DNA of 64,000 nt, taken from positions 58,169 to 122,168 of the forward strand of contig JAIQFA010000005.1 in NCBI GenBank assembly GCA_020073525.1, given 5' to 3'. The notes beneath the pieces are model-generated. The model did no database searches. It was not told where the DNA came from and saw only the letters and a program-made list of their open reading frames with translations. Positions 24,583 to 32,092 of this stretch are shown here, piece by piece; position 1 is the first letter of the stretch; every line of letters begins with the position of its first letter. The DNA comes from Terriglobia bacterium. Its GTDB lineage: Bacteria > Acidobacteriota > Terriglobia > Terriglobales > Acidobacteriaceae. A program made the translations under genes and the position numbers.

Positions 24583-25635
24583 GTGGCCCAGAACCCAAAC
24601 GCCCATCCCGATTCGATTACCTATGCTGACGCCGGTGTCAGCATTGATCGCGGCAACCGCACCAAGCAGCGCATCAAGTATCTGGCCCACAAAACCTTTA
24701 CCCGGGGAGTCCTGAGCGAGATTGGCGGCTTCGGCGGGTTATTCTCGGTCGACAAAAAGTATGTAGATCCGGTGCTGGTTTCGAGCGTGGATGGCGTGGG
24801 CACCAAGCTGAAAGTCGCGTTCGAAATGAAGATGCACCACACCGTCGGCGGCGATCTGGTGAATCATTGCGTGAATGATATTGCGGTGCAGGGCGCGGCG
24901 CCGCTTTTTTTCATGGACTACTTGGCCACCGGCACGCTCGACCCGGAAGTGGCGGAAAAGATTGTCGGCGGCCTTGCCGAAGCCTGCAAGCACAACGGCT
25001 GTGCGCTGATCGGCGGCGAAACCGCCGAAATGCCGGGTTTCTATCCCGAAGGCGAGTACGATCTTGCCGGATTCATTGTCGGAGTTGTTGAACGCGAGCG
25101 CATCATCAGCGGCAAAGACGTGCAGGTGGGAGATTGCGTTCTCGGCTTGCCCTCCAACGGCTTGCACACCAACGGATACTCGCTGGCCCGAAAACTGCTC
25201 TTTGAAATCGCAGGCTATTCTCCCGAAACTTTTGTCAGCGAGATCAAGAACAAGGTCGGCAACGAACTCATGCGCACCCATCGCAGCTACTGGTCGATCA
25301 TCCGCAAGATGATCGCGGGCGAATGCGTGGCGGCACTGGCGCATATCACCGGCGGCGGCATCACCGAGAACCTGCCCCGAGTGCTGCCCAAGGGCACGTC
25401 GGCCGTAGTTGAACTCGGCACGTGGCCGGTTTTGCCCATCTTTGAACACTTGCAGAAACTCGGCAATGTCGCGGAGGAAGAAATGCTCCGCACCTTCAAC
25501 ATGGGCCTAGGCATGCTGATCGTGGTTCCCGCCAAAAAATTCAAGAAGGCGCAGACGCTATTGGAACGGGCCGGAGAAAAATTCTACAGCGTCGGGCGCA
25601 TCGTTAAGGGCGATCGCAAGGTAGTGTTCAGCTAG
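24583..25635 (+). CDS. purM: Phosphoribosylformylglycinamidine cyclo-ligase
   Basis: AIR synthetase of de novo purine synthesis (ATP-dependent ring closure of FGAM to AIR). Motifs: YADAGVSIDRGN, GFGGLFSVD, SSVDGVGTKLKVA, HHTVGGDLVNHCVNDI, ALIGGETAEMPGFY, LPSNGLHTNGYSL and ITGGGITENLPRVLP. The 350-residue length is normal. The start is GTG at 24583 with only a weak upstream GAGA; an alternative start downstream is unlikely since YADAGVSI is close. purN follows in the same orientation after a repeat-filled gap. Confidence 0.93.
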   Translation: MAQNPNAHPDSITYADAGVSIDRGNRTKQRIKYLAHKTFTRGVLSEIGGFGGLFSVDKKYVDPVLVSSVDGVGTKLKVAFEMKMHHTVGGDLVNHCVNDIAVQGAAPLFFMDYLATGTLDPEVAEKIVGGLAEACKHNGCALIGGETAEMPGFYPEGEYDLAGFIVGVVERERIISGKDVQVGDCVLGLPSNGLHTNGYSLARKLLFEIAGYSPETFVSEIKNKVGNELMRTHRSYWSIIRKMIAGECVAALAHITGGGITENLPRVLPKGTSAVVELGTWPVLPIFEHLQKLGNVAEEEMLRTFNMGLGMLIVVPAKKFKKAQTLLERAGEKFYSVGRIVKGDRKVVFS

Positions 25636-25645
25636 GACTACCGGC

Positions 25646-25762
25646 CGTAGAGACGCGGCTTGCCGCGTCTCCTGCCGCGCGTGAGACGGGGCAAGCCCCG
25701 TCTCTACTCCAGGTTTTTGTCGATCTTCCGTTTTTCTCCGTGTCTCCGTGCCTCCGTGGTGA
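25646..25762. repeat. GTAGAGACG...CGTCTCTAC double hairpin plus CTCCGTGTCTCCGTG repeat
   Basis: Two palindromes, GACGCGGCTTGCCGCGTC and GACGGGGCAAGCCCCGTC, lie in opposite orientation inside an outer inverted repeat GTAGAGACG / CGTCTCTAC. A second family (TTTTTCTCCGTGTCTCCGTG, CTCCGTGGTGAA) follows. Together they fill the purM-purN gap and could affect transcript structure between the two genes. Confidence 0.75.
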
Positions 25763-25776
25763 ATAATGTTGTCGTA

Positions 25777-26406
25777 ATGAAAAATCTCGGCATTCTCCTT
25801 TCCGGACGCGGCTCCAACTTTGTGGCCATCGCCGACAGCATCGCTGCGGGCAGGATTCCTGATGCCCGCATTGCGGTTGTAATCTCGAATCGCGCTGATG
25901 CTCTCGGCCTCGAAACCGCCCGGCATCGAGGTCTCACGGCGCTTGCCATTCCATCAAAAGGCAAGACGCGAGAGGAGCACGACCGCGAAGTTGTGACTGC
26001 GCTCCACGAACACAAAGTCGACCTCGTCTGCCTCGCGGGTTACATGCGCCTGCTCTCGCCCTGGTTCGTGCAGCAGTTTCCGGCAAGAATTCTCAACATC
26101 CATCCGTCCTTGCTGCCGGCGTTTCCGGGCCTGGAAGCGCAGCAGCAGGCCTTTGCCTATGGGGTGAGAGTGTCTGGCTGTACGGTGCACCTGGTCGACG
26201 AGGAACTCGATCATGGCGCCATCATCGTGCAGAAGACCGTGCCAGTTCTGGACACCGACGACGAGCACACGCTGGCGGACCGAATTCTTGAGCAGGAACA
26301 CATCGCGTATGCGGAAGCGATCAAGATTGTGCTCGAGGGGAAATTTGAAATTGTTGGCAGGCGGATGGTGAAAAGTCAGAAGTCAGAAGTCGAATTGAAG
26401 AAGTAA
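25777..26406 (+). CDS. purN: Phosphoribosylglycinamide formyltransferase
   Basis: GAR transformylase uses 10-formyl-THF to make FGAR in purine synthesis. Motifs: LLSGRGSNFVAI, VVISNRADA, DLVCLAGYMRLLSPWFV, NIHPSLLPAFPG (catalytic Asn and His) and VDEELDHGAII (catalytic Asp). The ATG at 25777 starts MKNLGILLSG; an earlier in-frame ATG at 25660 reads through repeats. The last eleven residues (KSQKSEVELKK) and the stop come from the GTCAGAAGTC-type inverted repeat, so the tail is repeat-derived. Confidence 0.93.
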   Translation: MKNLGILLSGRGSNFVAIADSIAAGRIPDARIAVVISNRADALGLETARHRGLTALAIPSKGKTREEHDREVVTALHEHKVDLVCLAGYMRLLSPWFVQQFPARILNIHPSLLPAFPGLEAQQQAFAYGVRVSGCTVHLVDEELDHGAIIVQKTVPVLDTDDEHTLADRILEQEHIAYAEAIKIVLEGKFEIVGRRMVKSQKSEVELKK

Positions 26407-26409
26407 AAA
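26371..26409. repeat. Left arm of inverted-repeat pair around the four-helix-bundle gene
   Basis: AAAAGTCAGAAGTCAGAAG followed by TCGAATTGAAGAAGTAAAAAC. Its near-exact reverse complement lies at 26819-26857. It also encodes the end of purN. Confidence 0.85.
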
Positions 26410-26473
26410 CCGACCAATTTGAATGTGAGACGAATCACTGCTGACAGAGCTCTGCAGGCGTTACATCTGAAGG

Positions 26474-26839
26474 GTGAAAGAGTTTGAGGGGCTGCAGGAG
26501 CGGACAAGAAACTTTGCACTACGCATCATCAAACTGTTTCGCTCGCTGCCCAAGACTGACGACGCTCGGATATTAGGGAAGCAACTTCTTCGCTCGGGCA
26601 CTTCGATTGGAGCCAACTACCGCGCCGCTTGCCGGGCGCGTTCTCGTGCGGAATTCGCCGCGAAGCTCGGTATCGTGCTCGAAGAAGCCGACGAAGCAGC
26701 TTTCTGGTTGGAGCTGATGCGGGATGCTGGAATCTTCCCTGAGGCGAAGTTGCGAGAGATAGTTCAGGAGGCCAAAGAACTCGTGGCTATCTTTGTAGCG
26801 TCCGTCCGAAAGGTAAAAGGTTTTACTTCTTCAATCTGA
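26474..26839 (+). CDS. Four-helix-bundle protein (23S rRNA IVS/S23 family)
   Basis: The 121-residue protein has the four-helix-bundle family pattern: RNFALRIIKLFRSLP, LGKQLLRSGTSIGANYRAACRARS, FAAKLGIVLEEADEAAFWLELM and a last helix EIVQEAKELVAIFVASVRK. SGTSIGANY-x-EA-like is the family signature. Such proteins were first seen in intervening sequences of 23S rRNA genes and are related in fold to Avd of diversity-generating retroelements; most stand-alone copies have no known role. Start is GTG at 26474. The gene sits inside an inverted-repeat pair, and its last residues (GFTSSI) are encoded by the right arm. No reverse transcriptase is near. Confidence 0.88.
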   Translation: MKEFEGLQERTRNFALRIIKLFRSLPKTDDARILGKQLLRSGTSIGANYRAACRARSRAEFAAKLGIVLEEADEAAFWLELMRDAGIFPEAKLREIVQEAKELVAIFVASVRKVKGFTSSI

Positions 26840-26857
26840 CTTCTGACTTTTGACTTC
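26819..26857. repeat. Right arm of inverted-repeat pair around the four-helix-bundle gene
   Basis: GGTTTTACTTCTTCAATC followed by TGACTTCTGACTTTTGACTTC is the reverse complement of the arm at 26371-26409 with a few differences. The segment between the arms is about 410 bp and contains only the four-helix-bundle gene. Confidence 0.85.
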
Positions 26858-26859
26858 TT

Positions 26860-27414
26860 TTACATGATGAGATCGTTGCTCATCCGCGCGATCGGGTGCT
26901 GCATCACTTCAAGTTCGGTTTTCACCAGGTTCAATCCGTAGACGCACTGCTCAAACCTTTGCGAGAGCTGCGCGAACAGCGGCGCCACCTTGGCGTATTC
27001 GAAGTGCTCGAATTTCGAAACAATGTAGTAGCTTTCTTTCCCGGCTTTCACCCAATCTACGAAATTCTCGACGCGCTGGCGGCGCAGGCGATAGTGGTTG
27101 ATGCTCTCTGGAAACATCCCGGCGTAGAACAACGTGTAGTCGCCAATGTGCTTGCGAACCTGGCGCTCGCGATCGAACGAGGGTGCGGGACCGTAAATCG
27201 GGTCCGACTCGATCAGCATTTCGCCCACATCGTTCAACGGCTTCCCCGACGCATTGCGGATTTTCAGCAACTGCTCCGCGTCGCAAAACTCCGACAGCAG
27301 GTGTGCGACGTACCCCACAACTTGCGGATCGCGAATTCCAATTTCCTCGGCATAATGACGGCCGACCAGCTCAACAAACAATTGCTGCAGCGGATGCATC
27401 TCCGGAATCTCCAT
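26860..27414 (-). CDS. Hypothetical protein, 184 residues
   Basis: I do not recognise the family. The protein is soluble with no signal peptide or membrane span and appears mostly helical: QQLFVELVGRHYAEEIG, VVGYVAHLLSEFCDAEQL, then an Arg/Tyr-rich central part (HIGDYTLFYAGMFPESINHYRLRRQRVENFVDWVKAGKESYY) and KVAPLFAQLSQRFEQCVYGLN. Full-length reading frame with a good start (ATG 27414) and a 9-bp-arm inverted repeat 30 bp upstream argue that it is a real, possibly regulated gene. Confidence 0.75.
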   Translation of the reverse strand: MEIPEMHPLQQLFVELVGRHYAEEIGIRDPQVVGYVAHLLSEFCDAEQLLKIRNASGKPLNDVGEMLIESDPIYGPAPSFDRERQVRKHIGDYTLFYAGMFPESINHYRLRRQRVENFVDWVKAGKESYYIVSKFEHFEYAKVAPLFAQLSQRFEQCVYGLNLVKTELEVMQHPIARMSNDLIM

Positions 27415-27443
27415 GGCCCAACTTCCTTCCCAATCCGACTTGT

Positions 27444-27466
27444 TCTTATTCCTAATCGGAATAAGA
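27444..27466. promoter_or_regulatory. Inverted repeat TCTTATTCC-N5-GGAATAAGA, candidate operator
   Basis: Nine-base perfect arms with a five-base spacer, 30 bp upstream of the 184-residue protein gene on the minus strand. AT-rich compared with its surroundings. The size and spacing fit a site for a dimeric regulator; an mRNA leader hairpin is the alternative. Confidence 0.45.
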
Positions 27467-27673
27467 CTTCGTGCGCATTAGATACCTCGAATTCTGACCC
27501 AACGCAAGTGACCATCGAGCCACTAATATCCTTAGACGTCCGCGTGGTGCGAGGCGTGTCGGCGGTATCTGTTGGCAGACAAAGGATGCGGCTGCTAATT
27601 TCTTCATCTTGTGGATCGAAAATTTGATTGACTGAATCTATTCATACAAGAAAACACAAAATCGGAGGTGGTA

Positions 27674-28066
27674 GTGGAGCGAATCAATATTTCAAGTGGA
27701 ACGCCGTGGGAGCCCATTGTCGGTTACTCTCGTGCGGTCCGTGTGGGCGCGTACGTTCACGTTGCCGGCACAACCGCAACTGGAGACGACGGCAAGATTG
27801 TAGCGGGCGATGCCTACGCGCAGGCGGTTCAGATTCTCAAAAACATTGAACGTGCATTGGAACGTGCCGGAGCATCATTGAAGGATGTAGTCCGCACCCG
27901 CGTGTTCCTCATCCATATTGCGGATTGGGAAAAGGTAGGAAAGGCCCACGGGGAATTTTTCAGAGATATTCGCCCGGTGAGCACCATGATGGCGATCACG
28001 GCATTGGTTTCTCCGGAGATGCTGCTGGAGATCGAAGCAGAGGCCATCGTGCCCGGCGGAAAGTAA
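27674..28066 (+). CDS. Rid-family (RidA/YjgF-like) protein lacking the deaminase arginine
   Basis: The start is likely the GTG at 27674, which has GGAGG at 27664-27668; a GTG at 27668 overlaps that site. The fold signature is clear: [45 protein letters not shown] and [13 protein letters not shown]. In imine deaminases a conserved Arg sits in the segment P-A-R-S-x-V before the last strand; here the segment is RPVSTMMAI, with no Arg at that place. It is therefore probably a non-RidA Rid subfamily with a different or unknown activity. Confidence 0.87.
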   Translation: MERINISSGTPWEPIVGYSRAVRVGAYVHVAGTTATGDDGKIVAGDAYAQAVQILKNIERALERAGASLKDVVRTRVFLIHIADWEKVGKAHGEFFRDIRPVSTMMAITALVSPEMLLEIEAEAIVPGGK

Positions 28067-28068
28067 AT

Positions 28069-28111
28069 AAAATGGCGGAAGCCGGAACGAAAGCCGGTCT
28101 TCCGCCATTTT
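28069..28111. terminator. Bidirectional terminator between convergent genes
   Basis: AAAATGGCGGAAG (28069-28081) pairs perfectly with CTTCCGCCATTTT (28099-28111); an inner CCGG/CCGG stem extends it. A-tract and T-tract on both sides let it work for the Rid gene and for the opposing histone-like gene. Confidence 0.85.
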
Positions 28112-28132
28112 GTGTGCTGAGAGCGTGAGGCG

Positions 28133-28552
28133 CTAGCGGCGGCCCTTTTTCTTGGCAGCCTTCTTCTTGGTTGCTTTCTTGGCTGGCTTCTTAGCCGCTT
28201 TCTTTTTCGCCGGTTTCGCTTTTTTCTTAGCCGCTTTCTTGGCCGGCTTCTTGGCAGCTTTTTTCTTGGCGGGTGCCTTCTTCGCTGGCGCTTTCTTGGC
28301 CGGCGCCTTCTTCTTCGGAGGCTTGCTCGGGCTGCCACCGCCGCCCGACGGAGTTACCGGTGCGGGCGGGGTCACTGGTTGCCGTACCGCAGGCACGGAG
28401 ATCTCGTCGTCTTCCTCTACGAGAACAGGTTCTTCCTCTTCTTCTTCCTCTTCTTCCAAATCCTCTTCCAGCGATTCGCCATAGGCGCCGCTGTCGCTGA
28501 ATTCATCCGTCTCATCATCCCGACCGTACAGAGTCGGATCATTGAAGCGCAT
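28133..28552 (-). CDS. Histone H1-like polyampholyte protein (acidic N-half, Lys/Ala/Pro-rich C-half)
   Basis: The 139-residue protein is two opposite charge blocks. Residues 10-50 are strongly acidic, including a run of nine Glu within LEEEEEEEEEP; residues 55-78 are a Pro/Gly/Ser linker; residues 80-139 are repeats of KKAPA, KKPAK and AAKKK ending KKKGRR. The basic half resembles eukaryotic histone H1 tails and bacterial H1-like proteins (e.g. Hc1/AlgP type), which bind DNA by charge. The acidic block is unusual and could restrain or tune that binding, or recruit basic partners. No folded domain is visible. AGGAGGAG lies just before the ATG at 28552. Confidence 0.85.
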   Translation of the reverse strand: MRFNDPTLYGRDDETDEFSDSGAYGESLEEDLEEEEEEEEEPVLVEEDDEISVPAVRQPVTPPAPVTPSGGGGSPSKPPKKKAPAKKAPAKKAPAKKKAAKKPAKKAAKKKAKPAKKKAAKKPAKKATKKKAAKKKGRR

Positions 28553-28788
28553 ATATCTCCTCCTAGGTATTTGCGGTCACCCGCACGCCTTACGCGCACA
28601 GGGCCAGGGAATTAGGACAACTAGCTGTGAAACCGCAGGGCCGTCGCGTAATGGCGCGTGATTATAGCACGGACGGTTTCACGGGCAGTATCGTGCATTC
28701 TCTGCCGTTTTGCGAGGAAATTAAAATGGCGAAAAAACCCGGTAGGTGACGGGCGAATAAAACACAAAACAGTGGAAAACCGACAGGC

Positions 28789-29895
28789 CTATTCGTACGC
28801 CAAGGCGTCGATGGGGTCCTTCTGTGCCGCCTTGAACGCCGGATACAGCGCGCCGGCAATAGCGCCGGCGATTGCAATCAGGGTGGCCCGCACGATCCAG
28901 CCGCTGTCCACCACTACTTGCAGCAGCGGATATTTGTGCGCCAGCCCTGCTCGGGCCGCCATACTGACCACGATGCCCAGCACAATGCCACTGAGGGCCA
29001 GCAACATCGTCTCCCGCAGCACCACGTTCACGATGTAGAGCTTCGACGCTCCCATCGACTTCAGAATGCCGATTTCGCGGGTTCGCTCCATCACCGCGGT
29101 GTACATGGCCTGGAAAATCACAATGAATCCGATGACCACCGAAATACCGACGACGACATGGATGAACGTGGAAAGCCCGGGATAATTGCTGGTCGTCACC
29201 ATGGCCAGGTAGGATGCCATCGAGTTTGCCAGGTAATGTTCCATGCCCGGCACGTTCTTGATTTCATCAACCACCGCGTCCACGTTTGCCGGGTCATCAA
29301 GCTTAAGGTAGAAGACTGTGGCCTTGTCCTTGGCTCCAATCAAGTCCTGCAGAGTATCCAGCGGGACAAACTTGCGTCCGCCCTTGCCTCGTTCCACGAT
29401 TCCGCAGATGCGGAACTTGTTGTTCAGGATCTCAATTGTGTCGCCGACTTTGGCATTTTTCGACTGGGCGAAAAGATCGTCGACCAGCACATCGTAGGGC
29501 CCCTGAAACGGACCGCCTGCCAAATAGCGGAAGCCAGCGGACATGCTCTCATAGCTGGGCAAGTCGATTCCGGTAATCAACTCGAGCGTGCCCGTCGAAC
29601 TCGGTTGCTGGATTGCCGGCGCCACGCTCTTCACGTGGGGCAATTTTGCCAGCACGCCTCCAACCTTGATCGGCATGGGCGCGCCCGACAGCCCGGCAAT
29701 AAACGATGAGCCCGGCGGACGCACCAGCACATCGGCTCCAATGCCAGCCGTTCGGGTGCGGTTGTCCTGCAGCATCCCCAGGCAGAGCCCGACGATCAGC
29801 AGGATCAGCGTGACCTCAAGCGCCACGGCCACAATGCTGATCAACGAGCGCATCGGCCGATGCACAAGGTTCCCGACGATCATGCGATTCATCAT
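28789..29895 (-). CDS. FtsX/MacB-type ABC transporter permease
   Basis: The 368-residue protein has the MacB/LolC/FtsX layout: an N-terminal membrane span (about 18-42), a large extracytoplasmic domain (about 45-255) and three C-terminal spans (about 265-360, FIHVVVGISVVIGFIVIFQAMYTAVMERTREIGILKSMGASKLYI). The ERTREIGILKSMGAS coupling motif is diagnostic. Such permeases work with a cytoplasmic ATPase in lipoprotein release, efflux or cell-wall hydrolase control. No ATPase gene is adjacent. It is 15 bp downstream of a LolA-like lipoprotein gene, so the two are probably cotranscribed. Confidence 0.88.
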   Translation of the reverse strand: MMNRMIVGNLVHRPMRSLISIVAVALEVTLILLIVGLCLGMLQDNRTRTAGIGADVLVRPPGSSFIAGLSGAPMPIKVGGVLAKLPHVKSVAPAIQQPSSTGTLELITGIDLPSYESMSAGFRYLAGGPFQGPYDVLVDDLFAQSKNAKVGDTIEILNNKFRICGIVERGKGGRKFVPLDTLQDLIGAKDKATVFYLKLDDPANVDAVVDEIKNVPGMEHYLANSMASYLAMVTTSNYPGLSTFIHVVVGISVVIGFIVIFQAMYTAVMERTREIGILKSMGASKLYIVNVVLRETMLLALSGIVLGIVVSMAARAGLAHKYPLLQVVVDSGWIVRATLIAIAGAIAGALYPAFKAAQKDPIDALAYE

Positions 29896-29910
29896 GTGTT
29901 TTCCGGAGAA

Positions 29911-30843
29911 CTACTTCCCTCGGCTATTCGGTGCTTTCGCCGCGCTGGGATTCGGTTGATCGAGGCGCACAACGTCAGCCCCGGCCGGTTGCTCAAGCGC
30001 AAACTGGTCGTCGGTCAGCGCTTTGTTGATATCCAGTTTGAGCAGGTTCAGGGTGATGTCGTAATTCTCCCGCGGCCGTTCGATCTCAATCGTACTCGGG
30101 AATGGAATTCCAGCCCAGTCTTTGTAATCCACATAGCGGGCGTCGGTCGCAACGTTTCCCTGCTGGTCATAGATCCTTTGCCGGTGTGGCAGCAGGTCGG
30201 TCCGGCTGAACTCGATCCGGCGCGATAGATACCAGCCTTGGGGCCCTTTGCGGATGACCGCCAGTTCGTAATCGGGCTGCTCGACCCGATGCTTCTTCGA
30301 GTCAAGAACGGTTTCATAACCGTTTTCCAGCACCGCAATCTCATCTTCGCGGATCTCCGGAATCAGCAAAGCGTCGTAGATATACTGCGGCCGCATGTTC
30401 TCCAGTCGCTTCTCGGGCTGATAATTGTCGGCGCTGTTCAAGCCCACGACAAACTTATTTTTTGGAGGGATCCAAAGCTTGAAGACCTGCCCGTCGCTCA
30501 CCATGTCGAAGGCCGTATTCCGCACCAACGGCAGCAGGCCCTTCATACGGAGCATGGCCGGTTTGCGTGCCAGCACGTAGCCGCGAATCTCTTTGTAGTC
30601 GGTGATCCGGCCGTTTTTCGGGTCCCCAGCGGAAGCGTCAATATCCACAGTCGCCTGCATAGACTGAATCTGGGCGGCGTGTGAGTTGACGTATTCGATC
30701 AGTTCCTGCTGGGTCGCTGTCTTCAGCGGCCGGTCGGAGAATTGACGGTCGTAGGGGCGGGTCCGAAACAGACACCCGGTCAACGGAAAAGTAGCCGCCG
30801 ACAGAAGCAAAAGGACAGCTAAACGCAGATGAGGACGATACAT
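29911..30843 (-). CDS. Outer-membrane lipoprotein-sorting-like (LolA/DUF4292-type) lipoprotein
   Basis: A lipoprotein signal ends at LTGC (about residue 24). The 310-residue protein then follows a LolA-like pattern: QIQSMQATVDIDA, EIRGYVLARKPAMLRMKGLLP, FDMVSDGQVFKLWIPPKNKFVVG, and beta strands with IEFSRTDLLPHRQRIYD and GIPFPSTIEIERP. Proteins of this fold bind lipid or lipoprotein acyl chains in the periplasm. Placed directly upstream of an FtsX-type permease, it may be part of an envelope lipid-handling unit; that is inference. Confidence 0.8.
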   Translation of the reverse strand: MYRPHLRLAVLLLLSAATFPLTGCLFRTRPYDRQFSDRPLKTATQQELIEYVNSHAAQIQSMQATVDIDASAGDPKNGRITDYKEIRGYVLARKPAMLRMKGLLPLVRNTAFDMVSDGQVFKLWIPPKNKFVVGLNSADNYQPEKRLENMRPQYIYDALLIPEIREDEIAVLENGYETVLDSKKHRVEQPDYELAVIRKGPQGWYLSRRIEFSRTDLLPHRQRIYDQQGNVATDARYVDYKDWAGIPFPSTIEIERPRENYDITLNLLKLDINKALTDDQFALEQPAGADVVRLDQPNPSAAKAPNSRGK

Positions 30844-30919
30844 TCCTATGCCAATATCCTGGAAGACGTGAGCGACATGACTATCTGATTAGTATAAGGC
30901 AGCGGAGGGTTCAGCGCTT

Positions 30920-31924
30920 TTAGCGGGAGCCGCCCCTAAGACTGATTGCATGGCGGTAGGCCGTCACGTTCTTGTTGTGTTCTTCGAGGCTGCGGGCGAA
31001 GCGGTGGTGCCCGTTGCCATCGCTAACAAAATAAAGAAAACTCGTGTTGTCCGGGTGCATGGCCGCTTCCAGAGAACTTCTCCCCGGATTGCCGATCGGC
31101 CCTGGCGGCAGCCCTGGGAAACGATAAGTATTGTAGGGCGAGTTCACGGCCAGGTCGGCATGATGGAGGCCGCCCTGGTAGGTGCCCGCCAGCAACTCCG
31201 CGTAGATCACGCTTGGATCGGCATCGAGGGCCATTCTTCGCGCCAGCCGGTTGTAGTACACGCCGGCCACGCGCGGTCGCTCCTCGGCAGCCGCCGTCTC
31301 CTTTTCCACGATGGACGCCATGGTGACGATCTTGTGCACGTCCGAGTTCGGATCGGTGCCCAGCCCGATTTGTTGCGCCACCTGCCGGAACTGATGGACC
31401 ATTGTCGCCACCATCTCCTCGGGGCTCTGGGTGCGTGTGAACTGGTAGGTATTGGGGAAGAGATAGCCCTCGAGCGACTTGGCCTCGGGCGCCAGGTCGG
31501 CGATCAACTGAGTCTGGGTTTCGGCAAGGTGCAGAAAATCGGCCGCTGATCCTAGTCCCGCGTCCTCCATCGCCCTGGCGGTGTCGAACATCGTGTAGCC
31601 TTCGGGAATGGTGACGGTGTGGAAATAGATGTCGCCGCGCGCAATCCTTCCGTAAACGTGGGGAAGCGTTGCTTCGCGGTCGAACAGATACTCACCCGCC
31701 TTCAACGATGGCTTGGGGTGCAGCAAGTGCCAGAGCCGGAAAGCCGTTTCGTTGTGGATCACGCCTGCCTTCTTCAACTCCGCCGCAATCCTCCGAGTCG
31801 AATACCCGGTATGCAGCAGTAAAGAAGTATTGGCTGGCGGAATGACCGGGGTGTAGATCTCAAACGCCACCCAGCCACCGAGGGCGAGAATAGCAACCAA
31901 GAACAGTGTGATCAGCGCGCGCAA
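30920..31924 (-). CDS. mltG: Endolytic murein transglycosylase MltG
   Basis: MltG cleaves nascent glycan strands at the inner membrane and limits their length. The 334-residue protein has one N-terminal span (about 5-24), a LysM-like segment (LLLHTGYSTRRIAAELKKAGVI) and the YceG domain: TIPEGYTMFDTARAM, LEGYLFPNTYQF, MASIVEKET (catalytic Glu about 207), VYYNRLARRMALDADPSVIY and SPYNTYRFPGLPPGPIGNPG. All family landmarks are present and the length is normal. Confidence 0.94.
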   Translation of the reverse strand: MRALITLFLVAILALGGWVAFEIYTPVIPPANTSLLLHTGYSTRRIAAELKKAGVIHNETAFRLWHLLHPKPSLKAGEYLFDREATLPHVYGRIARGDIYFHTVTIPEGYTMFDTARAMEDAGLGSAADFLHLAETQTQLIADLAPEAKSLEGYLFPNTYQFTRTQSPEEMVATMVHQFRQVAQQIGLGTDPNSDVHKIVTMASIVEKETAAAEERPRVAGVYYNRLARRMALDADPSVIYAELLAGTYQGGLHHADLAVNSPYNTYRFPGLPPGPIGNPGRSSLEAAMHPDNTSFLYFVSDGNGHHRFARSLEEHNKNVTAYRHAISLRGGSR

Positions 31925-31982
31925 GGTTCCAGTGTAGAGGCCTTCTTAGAATGCCACAAAGTGGCCAGAGTACAAGGCCGTA

Positions 31983-32090
31983 TGGAAGTGGGGCTGCGCC
32001 CGGCTTGGAGGGGCGCAGCCCGTCCCCACACCAGGAATGATGACGAAGATGGTTCTCTCGGCGCTCTCTGCGTCTCGGCGGTGAAACAGG
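31983..32090. repeat. GGGGCTGCGCCC / GGGGCGCAGCCCG hairpins plus GCGCTCTCTGCGTCTCGGCGG repeat
   Basis: Two adjacent hairpins joined by GGCTTGGA (the arrangement seen at 14613-14672) are followed by a copy of the CTCTGCG family (TTCTCTCGGCGCTCTCTGCG). They separate mltG from the transporter gene. No coding potential. Confidence 0.65.
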
Positions 32091-32092
32091 TT

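Noticed and set aside
26474-26839. Diversity-generating retroelement (because of the Avd-like four-helix bundle)
   Set aside because: No reverse transcriptase and no template/variable repeat pair near the gene.
28152-28484. Hydrophobic Ala/Phe/Leu-rich 110-codon frame opposite the histone-like gene
   Set aside because: The complement of Lys/Ala codons (AAG, GCC) reads as Leu/Phe/Gly/Ala, so a false membrane protein is expected here.
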